This document shows, one piece after another, positions 17,675-27,045 of a stretch of 64,000 nucleotides of DNA. Location: positions 248,001 through 312,000 of the forward strand of contig NZ_JALDWJ010000001.1 of NCBI RefSeq assembly GCF_022758295.1, in the 5' to 3' direction. Each line of letters begins with the position of its first letter. Position 1 is the first letter of the stretch. The notes beneath the pieces are model-generated. The model was not told the DNA's origin and ran no database searches. It saw nothing but the letters and a program-made list of their open reading frames with translations. The position numbers and the translations under genes were made by a program. Source of the stretch: Lysobacter sp. CFH 32150 (GTDB lineage: Bacteria > Pseudomonadota > Gammaproteobacteria > Xanthomonadales > Xanthomonadaceae).

Positions 17675-19294
17675 TCAGGCGCCTACGGTGCGGTAATTGT
17701 CTTGCATCGGATAGCGTTTTGCGTACCACGCGAACACCAGCGCCGCCAGGAACGCGAAACCGGCGAAGAAGAACATCAGGAAGGCGTTCTCGCTGAGCCC
17801 CGTGTTCGCGATCCGACCGATCACTGCTTCGTTGCGCACCGCGGCATTGGTGAGCAGGACCCACAGGTTGCCAAACGTGACCGACAGGTACCAGAACGCC
17901 ATGATCACGCCTTTCATCGCGAACGACGCCTGGCTATATGCAAATTCCAGCGCGGTGGCCGAGACCAGGACTTCGCCGAAGGTCAGCAGGATGTAGGGCA
18001 ACGTCTGCCATGCCAGCGAAGTCGACGCGCCGCTATCGAGGTGCAACTGAATCGCACCGGCGGCGATCCATGCGATGCCGGAGAACGCGATCCCCCAGCC
18101 CATGCGCTTCAAGGCAGTCGGTTCGAAGCCGAGGCGCCGCAACACCGGGTACAGCACGATGTTGTTGAACGGGATGATCAGCATCACAAACAGCGGGTTC
18201 AGCGCCTGCATCTGCGCGGGTTCCTTGACCAGCCAGCTCGGCCACCACCAGGCCTCATGCGGGACGCGCATCTCGTTGCCCTGCAGGATCCAGGTCGAAG
18301 CTTTCTGGTCGAAGAGCGACCAGAACGGCGTCACGATCGCGAACACGATCAGGATGCGCAACACCGAACGCACGCTGTCGACGGCCTCGTCCGGATGCCT
18401 GCCACGCGCACGCTCCAACTGCATCGCGGTACCGATGCCACCGAAGGCGATCAGCGCGCCCAGCGCCAGGCAGGCGGAGATGACGAACTCGAAGCCTCCC
18501 GGCCACCACGCCGGCGCGGTCGCCCAGCACAGCATGATGCCGATCGCCAGCGCCGCGCCCGTGGCCGCCACCACGAAGCCAGGCCTTGCCTGTCCGGAAA
18601 CCCTGGCGGTGAGTGCAGTCCTGGCCACATTGAAAAACGAGTCGGCATCCTGGCCCCTTGTCGGCGGCACGCGCACGTATTGCCTGCGCCCCATCCAGAA
18701 GATCACCGTCGCGATGAACATCAGGATGCCGGGAATCCCAAACGCCACGGCCGGGCCATAGTTGCGCAGGAAAATCGGCATCAGCAGAGAGGCGAAGAAC
18801 GAGCCGAAGTTGATCGTCCAATAGAACGCGTCGAACACGATCTTGGCGAGATGCTTGTTCGCCTGCGTGAACTGGTCGCCGACGAATGAGACGACCAACG
18901 GTTTGATGCCTCCTGACCCGAACGCAATCAGGAACAGGCCGGTATAGAAGCCGGTGCGGTTGTCGTCGAATGCCGCCAGGCAGGCGTGGCCCGCACAGTA
19001 GATCAGCGAGAACCACATCACCGTGTTGTATTTGCCGAAGAACCGATCCGACAGCCAGCCGCCGAGCAGCGGGAAGAAATACACGCCGATGACGAAGCTG
19101 TGGAACACGTCCTTGGCGATGCCGGCGCGTTCCGCTTCAGGCGCATACAGCAGCATCGTCGACACCAGGAACGGCGTCAGGATGTTGCGCATCCCGTAGA
19201 AGCTGAAGCGTTCGCACGCCTCGTTGCCGATGATGTAGGGAATCTGCCGCGGCAGCTTCGCAGCCTGCGGCATGGCTTCGGCGGTAGTCGTCAT
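17675..19294 (-). CDS. POT-family proton-coupled oligopeptide transporter
   Basis: A 539-residue MFS protein with at least twelve hydrophobic segments. The N-terminal IIGNEACERFSFYGMRNIL contains the E-x-x-E-R motif that couples protons to peptide uptake in the PTR2/POT family. The PTR2 signature region FGSGGIKPLVVSFVGDQF and FYWTINFGS is also clear. A cytoplasmic loop (DSFFNVARTALTAR) separates the halves. It imports di- and tripeptides, which fits the many secreted peptidases nearby. It heads a minus-strand unit with the rhomboid and DUF4034 genes. Confidence 0.95.
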   Translation of the reverse strand: MTTTAEAMPQAAKLPRQIPYIIGNEACERFSFYGMRNILTPFLVSTMLLYAPEAERAGIAKDVFHSFVIGVYFFPLLGGWLSDRFFGKYNTVMWFSLIYCAGHACLAAFDDNRTGFYTGLFLIAFGSGGIKPLVVSFVGDQFTQANKHLAKIVFDAFYWTINFGSFFASLLMPIFLRNYGPAVAFGIPGILMFIATVIFWMGRRQYVRVPPTRGQDADSFFNVARTALTARVSGQARPGFVVAATGAALAIGIMLCWATAPAWWPGGFEFVISACLALGALIAFGGIGTAMQLERARGRHPDEAVDSVRSVLRILIVFAIVTPFWSLFDQKASTWILQGNEMRVPHEAWWWPSWLVKEPAQMQALNPLFVMLIIPFNNIVLYPVLRRLGFEPTALKRMGWGIAFSGIAWIAAGAIQLHLDSGASTSLAWQTLPYILLTFGEVLVSATALEFAYSQASFAMKGVIMAFWYLSVTFGNLWVLLTNAAVRNEAVIGRIANTGLSENAFLMFFFAGFAFLAALVFAWYAKRYPMQDNYRTVGA

Positions 19295-19351
19295 CTACGG
19301 CACTCTTCGTTCAGCAAGGGCGGAAGCCTAACCCAAGGGTTGGCGCGGCGT

Positions 19352-19984
19352 TCATGCCCACTCGGCGAGACCCTCGCGCTCGTACAGCCTTTTGAACGAC
19401 GGCCGTGATTTCATCCGTTCAGCTAGCGCCCCTAGGTGTGGCCAGCTGTGCCCGGGTTTCGGCATGTTGCGCGACCAGCGCATCAGCATCGTCAGGTAGA
19501 AGTCGGCGGCGGACAGCGTATCGCCGAGCAGGTACGGGCCATGCGCAGCGAGTTGCGCATCGAGCCGGCTCCACGCAGCCTCGATGCGTGGTTGCACGTG
19601 CGCACGGGCGGCGTCGGATTGCGCCTCACCCGCGGCTTCGTGCGGATACCACCACAAGCGGAACAATGGCTGCACCGCATTGGCCAGATGGAACATCCAC
19701 TGGTTGTAGTGCGGCCGCAATGGATCATCAGGCGTGGGTGCGAATCGCGTTTGCGGATCGCGATCGGCCAGCGTCATGACCAACGCCGCGGCCTCGAACA
19801 TCGGCTTGCCGTCGACAACCAGCGTCGGCACCACGCCATTCGGATTCAGCGCCAGGTATTCCGGGCGCTTCTGCGCGCCAGTCGCGGTGTCGACCAGGTG
19901 CAATTCATGCGGCACATCGAGCTCAAGCAGCAGCCAATGCACGACCATGCTTGCGGCACCGGGGGCGTAGTAGAGCGAATACAT
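19352..19984 (-). CDS. glutathione S-transferase family protein
   Basis: A 210-residue protein with a thioredoxin-like N-terminal domain (MYSLYYAPGAASMVVH, LNPNGVVPTLVVDG with cis-Pro, FEAAALVMTLAD) and an all-helical C-terminal domain (YLLGDTLSAADFYLTMLMRW). The candidate catalytic residue is among the Tyr/Ser residues of YYAPGAAS, as in beta-class enzymes, but no Cys is present at that place. It conjugates or reduces electrophiles with glutathione. The start at 19984 has GGAGA eight bases upstream; the preceding in-frame ATG is rejected. It is divergent from the M14 peptidase gene. Confidence 0.93.
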   Translation of the reverse strand: MYSLYYAPGAASMVVHWLLLELDVPHELHLVDTATGAQKRPEYLALNPNGVVPTLVVDGKPMFEAAALVMTLADRDPQTRFAPTPDDPLRPHYNQWMFHLANAVQPLFRLWWYPHEAAGEAQSDAARAHVQPRIEAAWSRLDAQLAAHGPYLLGDTLSAADFYLTMLMRWSRNMPKPGHSWPHLGALAERMKSRPSFKRLYEREGLAEWA

Positions 19985-20056
19985 CGGGCACGTCTCCTGG
20001 CACGGAGCCGCCATGATCGCACGCAGGTCACCGGCTGCCGAAGTCGTGCCATTCCC

Positions 20057-20070
20057 GTGACGATAGTCAT
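20057..20070. promoter_or_regulatory. possible CRP/Clp-like site (weak)
   Basis: GTGA-N6-TCAT occurs in the divergent region between the GST gene and the M14 peptidase gene, embedded in the inverted pair TGAC-N4-GTCA. The CRP/Clp core is GTGA-N6-TCAC, so one base is off. It lies about 60 bp upstream of the peptidase start. A chance match is quite possible. Confidence 0.25.
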
Positions 20071-20127
20071 GGCGGTCCGCGTACGGGGCTCGGCTACCAT
20101 TCCGTCTCCTTTCGAGAGACGCGCCCG

Positions 20128-21897
20128 ATGCCCCGTCCCCTGCTCCTCGCCGCCCTGCTCGCCTGCACTGTCCTGGACGCGGCCGCGGCCGATCCCGCGC
20201 TGACCACCGTGGCCGAACGCTCCGGCTTCATCCGCACCGGCCATTACGACGAAGTCATCGCGCTTTGCGACGCCTTCGCCAAGGCGTATCCGGACGCAGT
20301 GCGCTGCTTCGATTTCGGAACCACGCCGGAAGGCCGGCCAATGAAGGTTCTGGCCGTATCGAAGTCGGGTGCGTTGACCGCCGAAGCCGCACGCGGGCGC
20401 GGCCTGCCGGTGTTGCTGGTGCAAGGCGGCATCCATGCGGGTGAAATCGACGGCAAGGATGCGGGCTTCCTCGCACTGCGGCAGATGCTCGATGGAGACG
20501 CCGCGAAGGGCGCGCTCGAACAGCAGGTCATCGTGTTCGTGCCGGTGTTCAACATCGACGGCCACGAACGCTTCGGTGCCTGGAACCGTCCCAACCAGCG
20601 TGGTCCCGAACAGATGGGCTGGCGTACCACCGGGCAGAACTACAACCTCAACCGCGATTACCTGAAGGCCGACACGCCTGAAATGCAGGCGATGCTGCAA
20701 CTGGTCGAAACCTGGGATCCCATCGCCTACGTCGACCTGCACGTCACCGATGGCGCCAAGTTCGAGCACGACGTCGCGATCCAGGTCGAACCGGTCCATG
20801 CCGGCGACGCCGAGCTGCGCAAAGCCGGGCGTGCGTTCCGCGACGATGTGATCGCCGACATCGCAAGGCAAGGTTCGCTGCCGCTGTCGTTCTATCCCTC
20901 GTTCGTCGAGTTCGACAACCCGCTTTCGGGTTTCGTCGATGGCGTCCCGCCGCCGCGCTTTTCCACCGGCTATTTCCAGTTGCGCAACCGCTTCGCCATG
21001 CTGGTCGAAACCCATTCGTGGCGCGACTACCCACACCGCGTCAAAGTCACCCGCAACATCGTTGTCTCAGTGGCGGAGCAGACCGCGCAGCACGGCCGCG
21101 ACTGGCTGCGCATCGCGCGTGAGGCGGATGCGCGTGCAACGAAATCGGGCGGCCAGCCGGTTGCGCTCACCTACGCCGCCAGCGACAAGGTGCGGACGGT
21201 GGATTTCCGCGGCTACGAATACACCCGAACGCCGTCCGAAATCTCCGGCGCGCTGATGACCCGCTACGACGAAAGCAAACCTGCCATCTGGAAGACACCG
21301 TTGCGCGACGACATCCGGCCGGCGCTCACCATCACTGCCCCGAAGGCCGGCTATCTGGTGCCGGTGGAACACGCAGCGTGGGTCGGCGCGAAGCTCAAGC
21401 AGCACGGCATCGCTTATCGTGTCCTCGACCGCGCGCTTGGCAAAACGGCAGTCGAGGCGTTCCGCGCAACCAGGACCAAGTTCGGCACGGGCTCGGTCGA
21501 AGGCCACCAGCGCCTGGATGTGGAAGGCACGTGGAAGCCGGAATCTCGCGATGTCGGCGCCGGCGCGTTGTTCGTGCCGATTGCGCAACCGAAGGCGCAA
21601 CTGGTGATCGCACTACTGGAGCCGCAAGCACCGGATGCGCTCGCTGCGTGGGGCGAATTCAACAACGCCTTCGAGCAGAAGGAATACATGGAAGCCTACG
21701 TCGCCGAGGACGTCGCGCGCGAACAACTGACGAAAGACCCGGCGCTGAAGGCCGAGTTCGAGCAGCGGCTGAAGAGCGACGCCGAGTTCGCCAAGAATCC
21801 AGCTGCGCGACTGGAGTTCTTCGCTCGCCGGCATTCGTCGTGGGACGAGCGCTACAACCTGTATCCGGTGCTGCGCACGGCGGCGGCGCCGAAGTAG
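20128..21897 (+). CDS. secreted M14-family zinc carboxypeptidase
   Basis: A 589-residue exported metallopeptidase. The signal peptide ends near DAAAADPAL. Zinc ligands are seen as HAGE (His103, Glu106) and His205 in YVDLHVTDG; the conserved NYNLNRDY lies between them. The catalytic Glu is probably in FAMLVETHSWRDY. The C-terminal 200 residues form a domain of unknown role with VEFNNAFEQKEYMEAYVAE. This is the large periplasmic/extracellular M14 type common in xanthomonads and Shewanella-like bacteria. It is convergent with the esterase gene, with only 3 bp between stop codons and no hairpin. Confidence 0.93.
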   Translation: MPRPLLLAALLACTVLDAAAADPALTTVAERSGFIRTGHYDEVIALCDAFAKAYPDAVRCFDFGTTPEGRPMKVLAVSKSGALTAEAARGRGLPVLLVQGGIHAGEIDGKDAGFLALRQMLDGDAAKGALEQQVIVFVPVFNIDGHERFGAWNRPNQRGPEQMGWRTTGQNYNLNRDYLKADTPEMQAMLQLVETWDPIAYVDLHVTDGAKFEHDVAIQVEPVHAGDAELRKAGRAFRDDVIADIARQGSLPLSFYPSFVEFDNPLSGFVDGVPPPRFSTGYFQLRNRFAMLVETHSWRDYPHRVKVTRNIVVSVAEQTAQHGRDWLRIAREADARATKSGGQPVALTYAASDKVRTVDFRGYEYTRTPSEISGALMTRYDESKPAIWKTPLRDDIRPALTITAPKAGYLVPVEHAAWVGAKLKQHGIAYRVLDRALGKTAVEAFRATRTKFGTGSVEGHQRLDVEGTWKPESRDVGAGALFVPIAQPKAQLVIALLEPQAPDALAAWGEFNNAFEQKEYMEAYVAEDVAREQLTKDPALKAEFEQRLKSDAEFAKNPAARLEFFARRHSSWDERYNLYPVLRTAAAPK

Positions 21898-21900
21898 CCC

Positions 21901-23223
21901 CTAGAAACCGCTGGGATAGGTTTCCGGCGGTTCGCCATGATCCCAATGCTCGCCGCGCTCCAGCGGTGCCAGGGCACGGGTGCGGTCCAGGTGCAGCAGC
22001 CAGTCGAACTGGCGGCTGAGTTCGGCGTGGAAGTAATGGCTCACGCGTTCGGTTTGCGGCCGGTAGATCACGCCGATCGCGCGCTGCAGCAGCGGTCCGC
22101 GTAATGCCGCGGCGAGTGTCGGATCGCCGAGGTCGAGCTGGAAGCTATTGAGGCCGGCCTGTTTGATCCCGATCTCATGGAACAGCGCCTCGTAACTGCC
22201 CGGCAGTCCCGGTCGCATGCGTTTGCACTCGGCCGGCTCGTCCCAATCCGAAGCTGCCGTGACCGTACCTTCATACGTGCTGAAGCCCACCAGCACCGCA
22301 GCATCGTGATGCCGCTCGCGGACCAGTTGGCCGAGGTTGAGTTCCCCGCCCTGCCCCATCGCGGTCGCGCGCGCATCGCCCAAGTGCGAGTTGTGCGCCC
22401 ACACCACGATCTTGACCGGATGCGCGCGACTGGTGCCGCGATCGAGCAAGGCTTGAAGCGTCTCCATCATGTGGCCGTCGCGCAGGTTCCAGGATTCGGC
22501 GCGGCCGCGGAACATGCTGCGGTAATACGCCTCGGCGTTGCGGACCAGCCGGGCGTTCTGCTCTGCGAAGAACAACGCATCGTCGCTGTGATCGTCGGCA
22601 CGTGCGGCGGCGCGGCGGAATTCCAGCAGTTGCGCGATCACTTCATCCTCGCAGGATTCGGTCAGGCCGAAACTCGCAGCGTAGCCGTAGGCCTGGACGT
22701 CCTCGCCGAAATGATCGAAGCAGGCATAGCGATAGCGCGCGCGCCGTGCCGCTGCCGGGTCGGTCTGTTGCAGGTAATCGAGCACCGCCGCGATCGAGGT
22801 GTGCAGGCTGTACAGGTCCAGGCCATAGAAGCCGACCCTCGTTTCCTCGACGAGACGATTGTTGAGCGCGCGGAGCCAGTCCACGAACTCTCGCACTTCG
22901 GCATTGCGCCACATCCACGTCGGAAAGCGTCGAAAGCCGGACAAAGCGCCATTGGCATCGCGATCATCGCCTTCGCCGCGCACATGACGATTGACGCGAT
23001 ACGCATCCGGCCAATCAGCTTCGACTGCGACGGCGGTGAAGCCCTTTTCGACGATCAGTCGCTGCGTGATCTCGGCGCGAATGCGATAGAACTCGTGGGT
23101 GCCGTGCGAGGCTTCTCCGATCAGGACCAGGGTCGCGTCACCGATGCGCGCCAACAAGGGGTCATAGTCAGCGGACGTACCGTTCAGCGCCAGGGCATGG
23201 CGTGCAATCAGCGCGACGTCCAC
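21901..23223 (-). CDS. erythromycin-esterase-like hydrolase
   Basis: About 440 residues. Family motifs are [39 protein letters not shown] and [13 protein letters not shown], which supply the conserved His and Glu residues of the EreA/EreB fold. Most homologues are not macrolide esterases, and their substrates are unknown. The GTG at 23223 is preferred as start: it lies 16 nt inside the end of the phosphoribosyltransferase gene, GGCGGG is upstream, and residues before it look like read-through of the other gene. This is the third gene of an overlapping operon. The same two domains occur fused in Mycobacterium tuberculosis Rv2030c, which supports functional linkage. Confidence 0.9.
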   Translation of the reverse strand: MDVALIARHALALNGTSADYDPLLARIGDATLVLIGEASHGTHEFYRIRAEITQRLIVEKGFTAVAVEADWPDAYRVNRHVRGEGDDRDANGALSGFRRFPTWMWRNAEVREFVDWLRALNNRLVEETRVGFYGLDLYSLHTSIAAVLDYLQQTDPAAARRARYRYACFDHFGEDVQAYGYAASFGLTESCEDEVIAQLLEFRRAAARADDHSDDALFFAEQNARLVRNAEAYYRSMFRGRAESWNLRDGHMMETLQALLDRGTSRAHPVKIVVWAHNSHLGDARATAMGQGGELNLGQLVRERHHDAAVLVGFSTYEGTVTAASDWDEPAECKRMRPGLPGSYEALFHEIGIKQAGLNSFQLDLGDPTLAAALRGPLLQRAIGVIYRPQTERVSHYFHAELSRQFDWLLHLDRTRALAPLERGEHWDHGEPPETYPSGF

Positions 23224-23888
23224 GTCGGCGTGGTCCCGCCTGGCCTGGCATTGCGTCCAGCCTGTGCCAGCAGCAGGCGGACTTCGTCGTCTTCCGTCTG
23301 GCTGAAATCCTCGTACCAGGCGCCAACGCCGCCGAATGGATACGGCGTCACCGTGCACACGACAGCATCGGCAATGGCGCGCAATTCGCGACAGGTCTCG
23401 GCCGCCGCGACCGGCACCGCAACGATCACCCGCGCCGGCCTGAGCTTGCGCAACGCGACGATCGCCGCACGCATGGTGGATCCCGTTGCGAGGCCATCGT
23501 CGACCACGATCGCCGTCTTGCCATCGAGGTCGAGGTCGGGACGCCCTTGTCGATAGGCCTGTTCGCGCCGACGCAGCTCTGCCTGCTCGCGCGCCGCAAC
23601 CTTATCGATGGTGCCTGCGTCGATACCGAGCTGGCTGACGACCTCGTCGTTCAGTACGCGCACGCCACCGCTGGCGATTGCACCCATCGCCAGTTCCTCG
23701 TGCCAGGGCACGCCCAGTTTCCGCACCAGGAACACGTCCAACGGTGCGTGCAGCGCCTGTGCGACCTCGAAGGCCACCGGGACGCCGCCACGCGGCAGCG
23801 CCAGCACCACGACGTCGTCGCGTCCCACGTACTCGGCTAGTTGCAGGGCCAGCGCTCGTCCGGCCTGCCGGCGGTCGCGATATCTCAT
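23208..23888 (-). CDS. phosphoribosyltransferase-fold protein
   Basis: A 226-residue PRTase-like protein with the PRPP loop [15 protein letters not shown], the [14 protein letters not shown] strand and [19 protein letters not shown]. It matches the 'predicted phosphoribosyltransferase' group found next to dienelactone-hydrolase-type and erythromycin-esterase genes, not a known purine or pyrimidine salvage enzyme. Its start ATG overlaps the stop of the hydrolase gene (ATGA, 23885-23888), and its end overlaps the esterase start, so translation of the three is probably coupled. Substrate is unknown. Confidence 0.9.
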   Translation of the reverse strand: MRYRDRRQAGRALALQLAEYVGRDDVVVLALPRGGVPVAFEVAQALHAPLDVFLVRKLGVPWHEELAMGAIASGGVRVLNDEVVSQLGIDAGTIDKVAAREQAELRRREQAYRQGRPDLDLDGKTAIVVDDGLATGSTMRAAIVALRKLRPARVIVAVPVAAAETCRELRAIADAVVCTVTPYPFGGVGAWYEDFSQTEDDEVRLLLAQAGRNARPGGTTPTWTSR

Positions 23889-24583
23889 GCTGCCGTCCTC
23901 GTTGCGTGCAGGTGGCGTTGGAACCAGTCAGCAGCGAGCCGCGCTGCGGTCTCCAGCGTGCCGGGCTCCTCGAACAAGTGGCCGGCCCCGGGCACGATCC
24001 GCAGTTCCTTTTCGCTGCGCAGTTGTGCCAGCGCCCGCCGGTTCAAGGCGATGACTTCCGTATCGTCGCCGCCGACGATGAGCAAAGTCGGTGCGTGGAC
24101 CCGCGGCAGCGCCGCGCCTGCAAGGTCGGGACGCCCACCACGCGAGACGACTGCGCCCACTTCATACACATTCGACCAAGCAGCAACCGCGGCAGCGACC
24201 AGCGCGGCGCCGGCACCGGTACTCGCGCCCAGATAGCCGATCGGCAATGGTGCCAATACCGGCTGCTCGATTGCCCAGCGCGTCGCCCCTGACAGCCGAT
24301 CGGCAAGCAACGCAATATCGAAGCGCAGGTGCCGCGTAAAGCGCTCGGCGTGCTCCTCATCGACCGTCAGCAGGTCGAACAGCAGTGTCGCGAAACCATC
24401 CTGCTGCAGGACCGAAGCCACGAACTGGTTGCGCGGGCTCAAGCGACCGCTGCCGGACCCGTGTGCGAACAGGACGATGCCATGCGGTGCGTGGGGCTGG
24501 TCGAGGATGCCTTGCAGCCGCAATGGGCCCAGCGCGATGACCACGTTGGTACGGACGACGGCGGATGGCGCGGCCCTGTCCAT
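23885..24583 (-). CDS. alpha/beta hydrolase, dienelactone-hydrolase-like
   Basis: A 232-residue alpha/beta hydrolase. The oxyanion segment is [15 protein letters not shown], the nucleophile elbow GASTG (Ser), the acid lies near [10 protein letters not shown] and the base is His in [11 protein letters not shown]. It is the first gene of the hydrolase-PRTase-esterase operon. The start ATG at 24583 is chosen over longer readings because upstream codons are rare-Trp/Arg rich and overlap the divergent amidotransferase gene. The physiological substrate is unknown; dienelactone hydrolysis is only the family archetype. Confidence 0.88.
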   Translation of the reverse strand: MDRAAPSAVVRTNVVIALGPLRLQGILDQPHAPHGIVLFAHGSGSGRLSPRNQFVASVLQQDGFATLLFDLLTVDEEHAERFTRHLRFDIALLADRLSGATRWAIEQPVLAPLPIGYLGASTGAGAALVAAAVAAWSNVYEVGAVVSRGGRPDLAGAALPRVHAPTLLIVGGDDTEVIALNRRALAQLRSEKELRIVPGAGHLFEEPGTLETAARLAADWFQRHLHATRTAA

Positions 24584-24647
24584 GTCCCGACTGTAGTCGC
24601 CACGAAGTGAGCGGGCCGCGAAATGCGACATCCAATAGAATCCGCGC

Positions 24648-25394
24648 ATGCCCCGCATCCTCGTCTTCCAGCACGTCGCCGCCGAACCGCTGGGAACCCT
24701 CGATCCGCTGATCCGCCGTCGCGGCCATCGCGTCCGCTTCGTCAATTTCCATCGCCATCCCGACGCGGTGCCGAGCATCGACCGCTATCGCGGGTTGATC
24801 GTGCTCGGTGGGCCGATGAACGTGGACGAGCAGCACCTGCACCCGCATTTGAAAACCGAATTGGCGGTGATCGAACAGGCCCTGGCACAAGGCAAGCCGG
24901 TCCTGGGCATCTGCCTCGGTGCGCAGCTCCTGGCGCATGCGCTCGGTGCACCGGTACGCCGGCATCGGCAACCCGAGATCGGCTGGTACGACCTGCACAC
25001 CACCGAGCACGGTCGCGGCGATCCGGTGTTGTCGCCTTTGGGCGCGCGCATGCCGGTGTTCCAGTGGCATGGCCGCACCTTCGAATTGCCGCACGGCGCG
25101 CACCATCTCGCACGTACCGAGATCTGCGAGAACCAGGCCTTCCGCTGGGGCGAGTCCGCCTACGGTTTCCAGTTCCATCTCGAAATGGACCAGCCGCTCA
25201 TCGAGCGGTGGCTGTCTACCCCCGTTTATCGCGACGAACTCGCCAACGCCGGACTCGGCCACGACGAGAACGCCATCCGCGAGCACACGCTCACGCATAT
25301 CGGCGCGATGCAACGCAGCGCCGACGAGGTGTTCAACAATTTCCTCGATCTGATCGGCCGTCCGGCCCGGCGGGTGATGTTGGGCTCGCGCTAG
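24648..25394 (+). CDS. class I glutamine amidotransferase (GMP-synthase-like)
   Basis: A 248-residue stand-alone glutaminase domain. The triad is visible: Cys89 in LGICLGAQLL, and His177 with Glu179 in FQFHLEMD. LIVLGGPMNV is the oxyanion strand. Such proteins release ammonia from glutamine for an unidentified partner; some act as gamma-glutamyl hydrolases of polyamine or sulfur compounds. No synthetase domain or obvious partner gene is adjacent. It is divergent from the hydrolase operon across 64 bp. Confidence 0.93.
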   Translation: MPRILVFQHVAAEPLGTLDPLIRRRGHRVRFVNFHRHPDAVPSIDRYRGLIVLGGPMNVDEQHLHPHLKTELAVIEQALAQGKPVLGICLGAQLLAHALGAPVRRHRQPEIGWYDLHTTEHGRGDPVLSPLGARMPVFQWHGRTFELPHGAHHLARTEICENQAFRWGESAYGFQFHLEMDQPLIERWLSTPVYRDELANAGLGHDENAIREHTLTHIGAMQRSADEVFNNFLDLIGRPARRVMLGSR

Positions 25395-25405
25395 CTGGTC
25401 AAGGC

Positions 25406-25558
25406 CTAAGCGCGGCGCTTGAAGAACTGCACCTCGCGTTCATGTTTCTCGGCCGCGGCACGGGTACCGAACGTGCCGAGATTGCGACGTTTACCGGTGC
25501 GGGGATCGGCTTTGCGCGAATAGAGGCGATATTCGCCCGATGGCAGTTTGCGGATCAT
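25406..25558 (-). CDS. small conserved protein, MIRKLPSGEYRLYSRK type
   Basis: A 50-residue basic protein reading MIRKLPSGEYRLYSRK, then KTGKRRNLGTFGTRAAAEKHER. I recognise it as a widely conserved uncharacterised proteobacterial protein. The beta-hairpin followed by a helix (AAAEKHEREVQFFKR) resembles the N-terminal 'arm' of tyrosine recombinases or a Ribbon-like nucleic-acid binder, but this is only resemblance. The start at 25558 is preferred to longer readings by comparison with the family's N-terminus. It is convergent with the amidotransferase gene. Confidence 0.85.
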   Translation of the reverse strand: MIRKLPSGEYRLYSRKADPRTGKRRNLGTFGTRAAAEKHEREVQFFKRRA

Positions 25559-25633
25559 GTCGACGACCCTCGATTGGTGGCATCGATTGACGCACAATCG
25601 TCGTTAACGCGAGATCGTCGCGAGGAGAAGCCC

Positions 25634-26434
25634 ATGTCGACCGTTGCCCGCATACTTTTTCTGCTCGCCCTCGGCATGTCGCTGGCGGCCTGCCCGAAAG
25701 CCGACAACGCGCCAAAATCCGACAGCACGCCAGCAGGCGGGCAAGCCATGCCAACCCAGAATGTCATTACCGGCAACGCGACCTATCGCGAAAAAATCAA
25801 GATGGCACCCGGCGCTAGCCTGCGCGTGCAATTGATCGACAACCTGCTGGCCGACTCGCCACAGGCCGTGATTGCCGAAGCAACCGTCACCGGCATCGAT
25901 CATGGCTCTCCGATCCCATTCACCCTGCCCTTCGAATCCGCCAAGCTGCGCGCGAATGGGCAGTACGGCCTGCATGCGTCGATGTATGACGTCAGCGGCG
26001 AATTGATCTTCGTCACCGACACGCGCGTGCCGGTGTCACCGGGCGACGGCAAATCCGTCGAATTGCCGATGCGCATGGCCGGCGGTGGCGACGATGAAGG
26101 TAGTTCACCCTGGGACGACGCCAAGGCACGCGGCATCGGCTTCCGCGCCGTCGGCAACGAACCAGGATGGTTTGCCGAAGTTGGCATGGGCGAAGCTCCT
26201 TCGCTGCATGCTGAACTCGATTATGGCGAACGCATGGTCGATGTCGGCGCGCTGCAGTCGCTCTCCGGCCTGCTTGGTTATGCCGGCACTGCGCACGACG
26301 GCGCCAAGGTGCGCCTGGTGATCGAGCGTAAATCCTGCAGCGATGGCATGAGCGATGCGACGTACCCTGCCTCGGCCGAACTCACTGTCGGCGACCGGAC
26401 CTATCGAGGTTGTGGGCGATTCCTGTCCGAGTAG
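25634..26434 (+). CDS. YbaY-like lipoprotein with C-terminal COG3650-type domain
   Basis: A 266-residue lipoprotein (lipobox SLAAC). Residues about 45-155 resemble the YbaY / YscW secretin-pilot fold: NVITGNATYREKIKMAPGASLRVQLID, then PFTLPFESAKL and YGLHASMYD. Residues about 165-266 form a second domain, GFRAVGNEPGWFAEVG with paired Cys in KSCSDGMSDATYPASAEL and YRGCGRF, as in the small COG3650 lipoproteins. The fusion of both modules recurs in xanthomonads as far as I recall. GAGGAG precedes the ATG at 25634. It probably sits at the outer membrane; its function is unknown. Confidence 0.85.
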   Translation: MSTVARILFLLALGMSLAACPKADNAPKSDSTPAGGQAMPTQNVITGNATYREKIKMAPGASLRVQLIDNLLADSPQAVIAEATVTGIDHGSPIPFTLPFESAKLRANGQYGLHASMYDVSGELIFVTDTRVPVSPGDGKSVELPMRMAGGGDDEGSSPWDDAKARGIGFRAVGNEPGWFAEVGMGEAPSLHAELDYGERMVDVGALQSLSGLLGYAGTAHDGAKVRLVIERKSCSDGMSDATYPASAELTVGDRTYRGCGRFLSE

Positions 26435-26454
26435 GAATCCCTACTTCACGCCAC

Positions 26455-27033
26455 TCAGGCGCCGAACCAGCCCTTTTGGCGAGCTTCTTCAAGGCGGACT
26501 TCCAGGTAGTCCCACAGGGCCGGGCAGCCCGCCTTGATCGGCGGGCCCACGCGGCCGATCACGCGCTCATGGCTGATGCCGTTTTCGCGCCAGCTTTGAC
26601 CTTCATTGGCCAGGTTCAGCAGTATCGGCATCGCCCGATCCGCGGCATGGGCGAAGCGGGCTTCAGACGTGTCACCGTCCTCGAACTCCTGCCAGAGCGC
26701 CTGGAACGTGGTTCTTTGCTGTTCCGGCAGCATCCCGAAAATCCGCTTCACTGCCGCCAGTTCGGCCGCCTTGCGTTCTTCCCAGCCGTGTTCGACGAAC
26801 ACCATCGTATCCCCGGTATCGATCTCGCCAATGTCGTGCACCAGCAGCATGGCGGTCACACGATTGATATCGATTGCTGGCCCGGCATGGGGCGCCAGGG
26901 ACGCGGCCAGCAATGCGATCTGCCAACTGTGTTCGGCGGAATTCTCATAGCGATCGAGGCCCAGCGGACGGACCTTGCGCGCCACGCCTTTCAGTTTGTC
27001 CAGTTCCAGGATGAAGTCGACGATCTGCTGCAT
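26455..27033 (-). CDS. HD-domain phosphohydrolase (YfbR/HDDC2-like)
   Basis: A 192-residue HD protein. Metal ligands are in ENSAEHSW (His) and LLVHDIGEIDTGD (His-Asp), with a later Asp in HAADRAMPI. The order H...HD...D and the length match the YfbR/HDDC2 group of 5'-deoxynucleotidases that remove phosphate from dNMPs. The C-terminal 30 residues (DYLEVRLEEARQKGWFG) are typical of the longer HDDC2-like type. It lies 12 bp downstream of the ECF sigma gene on the same strand, so it may be co-transcribed by chance or by design. Confidence 0.9.
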   Translation of the reverse strand: MQQIVDFILELDKLKGVARKVRPLGLDRYENSAEHSWQIALLAASLAPHAGPAIDINRVTAMLLVHDIGEIDTGDTMVFVEHGWEERKAAELAAVKRIFGMLPEQQRTTFQALWQEFEDGDTSEARFAHAADRAMPILLNLANEGQSWRENGISHERVIGRVGPPIKAGCPALWDYLEVRLEEARQKGWFGA

Positions 27034-27045
27034 TTGCCTGGACGA

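Noticed and set aside
21901-23223. A macrolide resistance gene
   Set aside because: The protein has the erythromycin-esterase fold, but its operon context is that of the uncharacterised PRTase-linked group, and nothing in the sequence shows macrolide specificity.
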